DNA from: Streptomyces sp. HNM0574
GTDB taxonomy: Bacteria; Actinomycetota; Actinomycetes; Streptomycetales; Streptomycetaceae
Length of the DNA: 64,000 nt
Assembly (NCBI RefSeq): GCF_012726235.1
Contig: NZ_JAASAH010000002.1
Coordinates: 124,001-188,000 of the forward strand
Reading direction: 5' to 3'
Below are positions 58,868 through 64,000 of the stretch, in pieces. Position 1 is the first letter of the stretch, and every line of letters starts with the position of its first letter. The position numbers and the translations under genes were made by a program. The notes beneath the pieces were generated by a model, which saw nothing but the letters and a program-made list of their open reading frames with translations, had not been told where the DNA came from and did no database searches.

Positions 58868-59905
58868 TCAGTGCGAGAGGCGGGCGAGATCGGGAGTACG
58901 ACGCCGGGCGGCTCCCCCGAGCGCGACGGCGACGCCGGCCACCGCCCAGACGGCCAGCACCCACATCGGTCCTGCCAGCGCGTTGCTGTGGAAGTAGACC
59001 AGGTGCCGGACGGCCGTGGTGCCCGCGCCGGGCGTGAGCCAGTCACCGATCGCCCGCCAGAACGGCGGGATCATGCTGCTCTGGTAGGCACCGCCCGCGC
59101 TGGGGTTGCCGAGGACGACGAAGACGACGATCGCCAGCCCGATGCCGATGATCCCGAACAGCGTCTGCAGCGCGATCGTCACCGCGCCCGTACCGAAGAC
59201 GATCAGCGCCCCGACTCCCCACAGCTGCGCGAAGTGCCCCGGCAGCGCGTCGAGTACGGGGTCGACGATGACGGCTCCGCCGAGGCCCGAGCAGACGGCG
59301 TACACCGCCATGGCTCCGAGCCGGATCACCGCGCGGCGGAGGTTGGCGGGCCTGGCGCCCGCGGTGACGCCGAGCATGGAGGCGGCGAGGTAGCCGCCGA
59401 CGGTCCAGCCGATGACGAGGTAGAAGGCGGTGAGGCTGCCGTGGTCCTCGGCGTGCGCGGGGACCACGTCGTCCGTGGTCACGGTGCGCCGCTGTTCCGC
59501 CGCCGCCTTCTCGAAGACCGTCGTCACGGCCTGGGTGACGGAGCTCCCGGCGGCGGAGGCGACGAGCAGCCGGTCCTCGGTGCCGCGCGGGTTCATCACG
59601 TAGACGGCCTCGGCGTCGCGTTCCAGCAGCCGTTCGCGGCCGGCCTTCTCGTCCGGTACGCGGGTCACCGAGAGCGGGTCGCCGGGCAGCGCGTCGAGCC
59701 GGTCGGCGGCCTTCCCGGGGGCGACGACGGCGACGGGGACGCCCTGCGGCTCGGGATGGTGGAAGGAGCCGATGTACGAGAGCAGGAAGCCGAGTTGGAC
59801 GAAGAAGACCGCGACGACGAGCAGGAACGCGCGGGCGGTGATGGCGTCCCTGAGCTCGGAGACGAAGAGCGAGGTGGAGCGGGGAGTGCGAGCGGGGTGG
59901 GACAT
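58868..59905 (-). CDS. Multi-pass membrane protein, DUF3533/YhgE-like
   Basis: The 345-aa protein has one N-terminal membrane helix (FLLVVAVFFVQLGFLLSYIG), an extracellular region of about 140 residues (VPVAVVAPGKAADRLDALPG, DAEAVYVMNPRGTEDRLLVA) and five or six C-terminal helices (AFYLVIGWTVGGYLAASMLG, FGIIGIGLAIVVFVVLGNPS). This layout resembles the YhgE/Pip and DUF3533 ABC-2-like permeases. No ATPase gene is adjacent, so transport is only a possibility. The ATG at 59905 has AAGGA 7 nt upstream; the frame to 60016 is unlikely to be used. It is divergent from the LPMO gene. Confidence 0.75.
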   Translation of the reverse strand: MSHPARTPRSTSLFVSELRDAITARAFLLVVAVFFVQLGFLLSYIGSFHHPEPQGVPVAVVAPGKAADRLDALPGDPLSVTRVPDEKAGRERLLERDAEAVYVMNPRGTEDRLLVASAAGSSVTQAVTTVFEKAAAEQRRTVTTDDVVPAHAEDHGSLTAFYLVIGWTVGGYLAASMLGVTAGARPANLRRAVIRLGAMAVYAVCSGLGGAVIVDPVLDALPGHFAQLWGVGALIVFGTGAVTIALQTLFGIIGIGLAIVVFVVLGNPSAGGAYQSSMIPPFWRAIGDWLTPGAGTTAVRHLVYFHSNALAGPMWVLAVWAVAGVAVALGGAARRRTPDLARLSH

Positions 59906-60002
59906 GGCGGCATCCTTACGAGGTGATGTGTCCCCATGGGTACCGCAATGCGCCCTCGCCGCGCGGGAACCCGGCCCGGACGGAGGGGCGGAACGGCGCT
60001 CC

Positions 60003-60058
60003 ATTGGTCTGGACATGACGTACCGGCGGGCCTAGATTCCCTTGTGGTCTAGACCGCC
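60003..60058 (+). promoter_or_regulatory. LPMO promoter with DasR-type operators
   Basis: TGGACA (60010-60015) and TAGATT (60033-60038) are 17 bp apart. GGTCTAGACC at 60046-60055 is the perfect dre core (12 of 16 matches over 60043-60058) just after the expected start of transcription. A weaker copy (ATTGGTCTGGACATGA, 60003-60018) overlaps the -35. Confidence 0.75.
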
Positions 60059-60126
60059 CACCGCTTCACCGCTCCATCCCGTGCGCACACTCCCCGATCC
60101 CCCCACGAGCGAGCAGGAGAGCAAGC

Positions 60127-60720
60127 ATGCGCAAGAAGATCACCGCGGCCGTCGTCGGTCTCGGGCTCGGCGGCGCCGCGATGCTGATGACCGGCGGCCC
60201 GGCCCAGGGGCACGGCTTCAGCACCGACCCCACGAGCCGTCAGGCGCTCTGTGCCGACGGCAAGGTCAAGGACTGCGGCGCCATCCAGCACGAGCCGCAG
60301 AGCGTCGAGGGCCCGAAGGGCTTCCCGCAGGCCGGGCCGAAGGACGGTCTGATCTGCGCGGGCGGCAACGAGGGCTTCAAGCAGCTGGACGACCCGCGCG
60401 GCGGCGGCTGGCCCCGTACGAAGCTGAACTCCGGGGCCGAGCACACCTTCTCGTGGACGCTCACCGCGCGGCACTCGACGACGGACTTCCAGTACTTCAT
60501 CACCAAGGACGGGTACGACCCGAGCAAGCCGCTGACCCGGGCCGACCTGGAGCCGAAGCCGTTCCTGACCGTCCCGATGGACAACAAGCAGCCGCCGGCC
60601 AACTGGTCGGCCAAGGGCACGATTCCGGCCGGGAAGTCCGGCAAGCACCTGATCCTGGGCGTCTGGAACATCGCCGACACCTCGAACGCGTTCTACGCCT
60701 GCTCCGACGTCGAGCTGTGA
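60127..60720 (+). CDS. Chitin-active lytic polysaccharide monooxygenase (AA10)
   Basis: The 197-aa protein has a signal peptide (RKKITAAVVGLGLGGAAML) ending AQG, so the mature protein starts with His (HGFSTDPTSRQALC), the first copper-brace ligand. The second His is in TARHSTTDFQYFIT. Length, PTSRQALC and the end NAFYACSDVEL fit chitin-binding AA10 enzymes of Streptomyces. It cleaves crystalline chitin oxidatively with copper, helping chitinases. There is no extra binding module. DasR-type sites in the promoter tie it to N-acetylglucosamine control together with the hexosaminidase. Confidence 0.95.
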   Translation: MRKKITAAVVGLGLGGAAMLMTGGPAQGHGFSTDPTSRQALCADGKVKDCGAIQHEPQSVEGPKGFPQAGPKDGLICAGGNEGFKQLDDPRGGGWPRTKLNSGAEHTFSWTLTARHSTTDFQYFITKDGYDPSKPLTRADLEPKPFLTVPMDNKQPPANWSAKGTIPAGKSGKHLILGVWNIADTSNAFYACSDVEL

Positions 60721-60727
60721 GCCTGCC

Positions 60728-60767
60728 GCGCGCGGGCCGGGGGCGCTTCCGCCTCCGGCCCGCGCGC
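60728..60767 (+). terminator. Terminator after the LPMO gene
   Basis: A 13-bp perfect GC stem (60728-60740 with 60755-60767) begins 7 nt after the stop. Confidence 0.75.
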
Positions 60768-60819
60768 GTCCGACGGAACGCTCGACTCCCGCTGTGTGCC
60801 CGGCCCGTGAGACGACTGG

Positions 60820-60848
60820 TTGACACTGCCATGCCAGGCTGGAACCGT
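60820..60848 (+). promoter_or_regulatory. Promoter of the riboswitch-cbt transcript
   Basis: A perfect TTGACA (60820-60825) is followed after 17 bp by AACCGT (60843-60848), an imperfect -10. Transcription would start about 20-25 nt before the riboswitch. Confidence 0.5.
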
Positions 60849-60876
60849 ACGGGCGTCACAACAAACGCATAGCGAG

Positions 60877-60984
60877 ACGACGGTGCGCAGGAACCCGGTG
60901 CGATTCCGGGACGGTCCCGCCACTGTGTCCGCGCGGGGCCCGGGTTCGGGCGCGCCGTGCGGGAGTCAGGAACTGGCCCGTCGT
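60877..60984 (+). promoter_or_regulatory. Cobalamin (B12) riboswitch
   Basis: P1 is formed by ACGACGG (60877-60883) with CCGTCGT (60978-60984). Between them lie the conserved parts in order: GGTGCGCAGGAACCCGGTG, GATTCCGGGACGGTCCCGC with the B12 box GCCACTGTG, and GGAGTCAGGAACTGG. Downstream, CTCC at 60986-60990 can pair with the GGAG of the cbtB ribosome site, suggesting control of translation. It lies directly ahead of cobalt-transporter genes. Confidence 0.92.
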
Positions 60985-61029
60985 TTCTCCACCGATGGGG
61001 CGTGGAAACCCCAGGAGGAGGCACAGCGG

Positions 61030-61242
61030 ATGTCTTTCCCCACCGCGGACACGACCGCCGTCCCCGAGGCCGCGACCGCGCGCGCCCGCGACTGGCTGAT
61101 CCTCGCCGCCGCCGCGATCGTGGCGCTCGTCGCGCTGTACGCCGTGTTCATGGACAACGGCAACGTCATCGCCGCGACCGGCAACTACCTGCACGAGTTC
61201 TCCCACGACGGCCGGCACCTCTTCGGCGCCCCCTGCCACTGA
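61030..61242 (+). CDS. cbtB: CbtB, small cobalt-transport subunit
   Basis: The 70-aa protein has one membrane helix (WLILAAAAIVALVALYAVFM) and the His-rich C-terminus YLHEFSHDGRHLFGAPCH, which is the CbtB signature and should bind cobalt or another metal ion. AGGAGGAGG lies 8 nt before the ATG. The cobalamin riboswitch upstream turns the gene off when B12 is plentiful. The cbtA gene follows after 20 nt. Confidence 0.92.
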   Translation: MSFPTADTTAVPEAATARARDWLILAAAAIVALVALYAVFMDNGNVIAATGNYLHEFSHDGRHLFGAPCH

Positions 61243-61262
61243 CGAGGAGCCGTCCGAACCTC

Positions 61263-62048
61263 ATGTCCCAGTCGACAACTCCCTACCCCGTGCTGCCCGT
61301 TCTCGGCCGGGGCGTCCTCGCCGGCGGTGTGGCCGGGCTCGTCTCCGGGCTGTTCGCGCTGCTGCTCGCCGAACCGCTGATGGACCGTGCCATCGAGCTG
61401 GAGGAGAAGCGCTCGGAAGGCGGCGGGCACGCGCACGCCCCCGCCGCCGAGGAACTCTTCTCCCGGGGCACGCAGCACGCCGGGCTCGTCGTCACCGCCG
61501 TCGTCGTCGGCCTCGCCGTCGGTGTGTTCTACGCGCTGGCGCACCTGGCCGTGCACCGCGCGGACGCGCTCACCCGGCGCCCGTGGGAACGCGCGCTGAC
61601 GCTGGCCGGTGCCGGATTCCTCGCCCTGTCGCTGCTGCCCGCGCTGCGCTACCCGGCGAACCCGCCCGGGGTCGGCGACAGCGGGACGGTCACCCAGCGC
61701 CAGTCGCTGTGGCTGGCCGCGCTGGTCATCGGCGTCCTCGGGATGGTGCTCGCCCGGCAGCTGCACCGTCGCGTCGGCGCCGTCGGGCACGGTGCCCCGG
61801 CCCGCCAACTCGCCGCCGCTGCCGCCGTCCTGGTCACCCTCGGCGCGCTGTTCCTGCTGCCGGGGAACCCGGACCCGGTGCCCGTACCGGCCGCGCTGCT
61901 GTGGGACTTCCGCGTGCTGTCCCTGGCCGGGCACGCCCTGCTGTGGGCGGTACTCGGCACCGTCTTCGGCGCCCTCGCGCTGCGCCACGCGGCGCGGAAC
62001 GGGCCGGCCTCGGAGGGCGAGCCCGAGGAGGCGGCGGCCCTCCTGTGA
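61263..62048 (+). CDS. cbtA: CbtA, cobalt transporter membrane subunit
   Basis: The 261-aa protein has five or six membrane helices, starting GVLAGGVAGLVSGLFALLLA and followed by a His-containing loop (GGGHAHAPAAEEL). Later segments include FLALSLLPALRYPANPPGVG and LLWDFRVLSLAGHALLWAV. The PALKYPxNPPxVG and FR-x5-G-x3-LW stretches are CbtA hallmarks. With CbtB it is predicted to take up cobalt for B12 synthesis. It is in one transcript with cbtB under the riboswitch. The start has GAGGAG 13 nt upstream, rather far. Its C-terminus is acidic. Confidence 0.92.
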   Translation: MSQSTTPYPVLPVLGRGVLAGGVAGLVSGLFALLLAEPLMDRAIELEEKRSEGGGHAHAPAAEELFSRGTQHAGLVVTAVVVGLAVGVFYALAHLAVHRADALTRRPWERALTLAGAGFLALSLLPALRYPANPPGVGDSGTVTQRQSLWLAALVIGVLGMVLARQLHRRVGAVGHGAPARQLAAAAAVLVTLGALFLLPGNPDPVPVPAALLWDFRVLSLAGHALLWAVLGTVFGALALRHAARNGPASEGEPEEAAALL

Positions 62049-62050
62049 GT

Positions 62051-62108
62051 ACGCCGACGGCCCCGGCCCCCTCCGGCGTACCGGAGTGCGGGGCGGGGCC
62101 GTCGGCGT
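62051..62108. terminator. Nested bidirectional terminator between cbtA and HAD gene
   Basis: A 15-bp perfect outer stem (62051-62065 with 62094-62108) encloses a second hairpin CTCCGG-CGTA-CCGGAG (62071-62086). It lies between convergent genes. Confidence 0.75.
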
Positions 62109-62123
62109 TCCGGCCGGGTGCCG

Positions 62124-62903
62124 TCAGACGCGGTCGACGAGGTCGGCGATGGAGTCGGTGACCGTCGTCGGGCGGTACGAGTAGCGGTCGACCTCCTCCG
62201 GCCTGGTCAGGCCCGTCAGGACGAGGAAGGTCTCCAGGCCCGCCTCGACTCCGGCGAGGACGTCGGTGTCCATCCGGTCGCCGATCATCGCGGAGGTCTC
62301 CGAGTGCGCGCCGATGGCGTTCAGCCCGGCGCGCATCATCAGCGGGTTGGGCTTGCCGATGAAGTACGGCTCCTGGCCGGTGGCCTTGGTGATCAGGGCG
62401 GCGACGGAGCCGGTGGCGGGCAGCGCGCCCTCGGTGGAGGGGCCCGTCTCGTCCGGGTTGGTGGCGATGAAGCGGGCGCCGTCGTTGATCAGCCGGATCG
62501 CCTTGGTGAGCGCCTCGAAGCTGTAGGTGCGGGTCTCGCCCAGGACGACGTAGTCGGGCTCGGTGTCGGAGAGGACGTACCCGATGTCGTGCAGCGCGGT
62601 CGTCAGACCGGCCTCGCCGATGACGTACGCCGTGCCGCCGGGGCGCTGGTCGTCCAGGAACTGGGCGGTGGCCAGCGCGGACGTCCAGATGTTCTGGACG
62701 GGGACGTCCAGGCCGATACGGCCCAGCCGGGCGTGCAGGTCACGCGGCGTGTACATCGAGTTGTTGGTCAGCACGAGGAAGGGGCGGCCCGATTCCTTCA
62801 GCCGCTTGAGGAAGGCGTCGGCCCCCGGGACGGGGACCCCCTCGTGCATCAGCACACCGTCCATGTCGGTGAGCCACGACTCGATCGGCTTGCGCTCTGC
62901 CAC
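62124..62903 (-). CDS. HAD-IIA family (NagD-like) phosphatase
   Basis: The 259-aa protein has HAD motif [14 protein letters not shown] (nucleophile Asp and general acid Asp), motif II LVLTNNS, and motifs [13 protein letters not shown] and [13 protein letters not shown]. The cap between motifs II and III is the type C2 of NagD. It dephosphorylates small phosphometabolites; NagD prefers nucleoside monophosphates, but the substrate here is unknown. It is in the same direction as the phosphonate/iron-type binding-protein gene upstream but separated by a terminator. Confidence 0.9.
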   Translation of the reverse strand: MAERKPIESWLTDMDGVLMHEGVPVPGADAFLKRLKESGRPFLVLTNNSMYTPRDLHARLGRIGLDVPVQNIWTSALATAQFLDDQRPGGTAYVIGEAGLTTALHDIGYVLSDTEPDYVVLGETRTYSFEALTKAIRLINDGARFIATNPDETGPSTEGALPATGSVAALITKATGQEPYFIGKPNPLMMRAGLNAIGAHSETSAMIGDRMDTDVLAGVEAGLETFLVLTGLTRPEEVDRYSYRPTTVTDSIADLVDRV

Positions 62904-63037
62904 GGTGACGGCTCCTGCCTGGTCCGGGAGTGGTGTCGGGACGGTCGGCTCGCGGGCCGGAAGGGCCCGCCGCGGCTTTCAGCCTACGGCCTGACCGGCC
63001 CGGACACCGAGGCCCGGGCGTCCCCGAGGCCGGAACA

Positions 63038-63072
63038 CCCGCGCGGCCGCCCGCCGGGGACGGCCGCGCGGG
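63038..63072 (-). terminator. Terminator after the binding-protein gene
   Basis: A 12-bp perfect stem (63038-63049 with 63061-63072), 11-nt loop, 15 nt past the stop codon. Confidence 0.75.
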
Positions 63073-63087
63073 GAGGGTGCCGCGGGC

Positions 63088-64000
63088 TCAGCTGCCCGTG
63101 GCCTCCTTCCAGCTGTCGATGTACCCGTTGAGGTTGCGCTGGACGTCGTCCCAGTCGGGGCGGAAGATGTCGACCCCGTCGAGGAGCTTGTCCAGTTCGG
63201 CCGCGTCCTTGTCGGTGGCCTTCACGTCCTCGCGGACGGTGAAGCCGCCGCCGACGGAGGACACCTCCTGCTGTGCCTGCTCGCTCAGCAGGAAGTCGAG
63301 CAGCTTCTTGCCGTTCTCGGAGTTGGGGGCACCCTTGACCAGGCCCGCCGCGTACGGCAGCGCGAAGGTGGACGGCTTGGTCTTCTCGTCCTTCGCGGGG
63401 AACCAGATGCCGACGTTGGGCATGGACTTCGTCTGCGCGTAGTTCATCTGCACATCGCCATTGGCGACGAGGAGTTCGCCCTTGTCCACCTTGGGTGCGA
63501 GCTTGCTGGTCGAGGAGGACGGGCCGACGTTGTTCTTCTGGAGCTTGCCCAGGTACTCCATGGCCTCCTTCTCGCCGCCGAAGTCGTGCATCGCCTTGAC
63601 CAGCAGCGCCGTTCCGTCGCCCGCGACGCCGGGCGTGGAGTACTGGAGCTTGCCCCGGTACTTGGGGTCGAGCAGGTCGTCCCAGGTGGCGGGGGCCTCG
63701 TCGGCGGAGAGTTCCTCGGTGTTGCGGATGAACCCGAAGTAGTTCTTGACGATCCCGGTCCAGGTGCCGCGCGCCGACTTCTCGCCCTCGGGGACGTGTT
63801 CGGAGCCCTTCGGCTCGTACTTCGTGAGGAGGCCCTTGCTCTCCGCCTGCTGGATGAAGGGCGGGAGGGTCACCATCACGTCGGCCTGGGTGTTGTTCTT
63901 CTCGCGGACGGCGCGCTGCACCATCTCGCCCGAACCGCCCTCGACGTACTCGACCTTGATGCCGGTCTTCTTCTCGAAGGCCTTGAACTGCCGGTCGTAC
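63088..64000 (-). CDS. ABC transporter substrate-binding protein (aminoethylphosphonate/iron type), C-terminal part
   Basis: The frame stays open to the window edge, so the N-terminus and signal peptide are missing; about 303 residues are visible. They start with FKAFEKKTGIKVEYVEGGSG and include MVTLPPFIQQAESKGLL, YFGFIRNTEEL, PKYRGKLQYSTPGVAGDGTA and GIWFPAKDEKTKPSTFALPY. The pattern is a family-1/6 binding protein like PhnS (2-aminoethylphosphonate) or ferric-ion binders; the iron-binding Tyr pair is not evident, so I favour phosphonate. An in-frame ATG at 63924 is internal and not the true start. Confidence 0.75.
   Translation of the reverse strand, partial: YDRQFKAFEKKTGIKVEYVEGGSGEMVQRAVREKNNTQADVMVTLPPFIQQAESKGLLTKYEPKGSEHVPEGEKSARGTWTGIVKNYFGFIRNTEELSADEAPATWDDLLDPKYRGKLQYSTPGVAGDGTALLVKAMHDFGGEKEAMEYLGKLQKNNVGPSSSTSKLAPKVDKGELLVANGDVQMNYAQTKSMPNVGIWFPAKDEKTKPSTFALPYAAGLVKGAPNSENGKKLLDFLLSEQAQQEVSSVGGGFTVREDVKATDKDAAELDKLLDGVDIFRPDWDDVQRNLNGYIDSWKEATGS

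Noticed and set aside
1..64000. CRISPR arrays, prophage, insertion sequences, integrases, antibiotic biosynthesis cluster
   Set aside because: No repeat-spacer pattern, transposase, integrase, polyketide or peptide synthetase gene was seen on either strand. The tRNA genes show no flanking integrase or att-like repeat.

Overview
The window reads as chromosomal DNA of a Streptomyces or very close relative. It has very high GC and dense codon-biased genes, an AdpA-type AraC regulator with an in-frame TTA codon, and an oligoribonuclease gene directly behind it. From memory, the gene order follows the S. coelicolor segment running from the agmatinase region through adpA and ornA to cdgA and a chitin-binding monooxygenase. 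I could not run a search to confirm this. I see no insertion sequence, prophage, integrase, CRISPR array or rRNA; the region looks like core chromosome rather than an island.

Layout. 1-7.6 kb: a secreted peptidase (cut by the window edge), a Nudix hydrolase, a secreted GH65 glycosidase behind a promoter/operator, and a fused two-half ABC exporter. 8.2-12.4 kb: agmatinase, a conserved protein often labelled phosphatase, TesB thioesterase and a long-chain-type acyl-CoA dehydrogenase. 12.5-19.5 kb: a TetR regulator (AccR-like) divergent from an operon for acyl-CoA carboxylase (two subunits), HMG-CoA lyase and a short branched-chain acyl-CoA dehydrogenase (leucine/branched-chain acyl-CoA catabolism), with a two-site operator between them. 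19.6-31.5 kb: amino-sugar and development genes (GH20 hexosaminidase with a DasR-type site, glmS, a universal stress protein, adpA, ornA, tRNA-His, an M23 peptidase, a LacI regulator, a GH18 chitinase). 31.6-38 kb: a two-component system, a secreted protein, a spermidine-synthase-like protein, an NsdA-like regulator and a histidine phosphatase. 38.2-43.7 kb: a Fe-S nuclease, an unknown 518-aa protein and a compact SF1 helicase that together resemble a split Dna2, followed by two small conserved genes, the second running into a tRNA-Lys. 43.9-49.2 kb: a secreted M6-type protease, a PAS-GGDEF-EAL c-di-GMP protein (CdgA-like), a luciferase-like oxidoreductase and a VOC protein. 49.2-58.6 kb: a catabolic and transport cluster with two Asp/Glu-racemase-superfamily enzymes, a D-2-hydroxyacid dehydrogenase, an amidase, a DUF3830 protein, a four-gene Ehu-type (ectoine-like) ABC importer and an IclR regulator. 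58.7-64 kb: a second identical tRNA-Lys, a membrane protein, a chitin-active LPMO under a DasR-type site, a cobalamin riboswitch ahead of CbtB/CbtA, a NagD-like phosphatase and the 3' part of an aminoethylphosphonate/iron-type binding protein.

The most interesting candidates are: (i) the 49-58.6 kb cluster, which pairs an ectoine-type importer with enzymes unlike the known ectoine degradation set and has a near-perfect bidirectional promoter palindrome; (ii) the split Dna2-like operon; (iii) a tRNA promoter and tRNA 5' end embedded in the 3' end of a protein gene; and (iv) many genes with a -10 hexamer 6-7 nt before the start codon, implying leaderless mRNAs.
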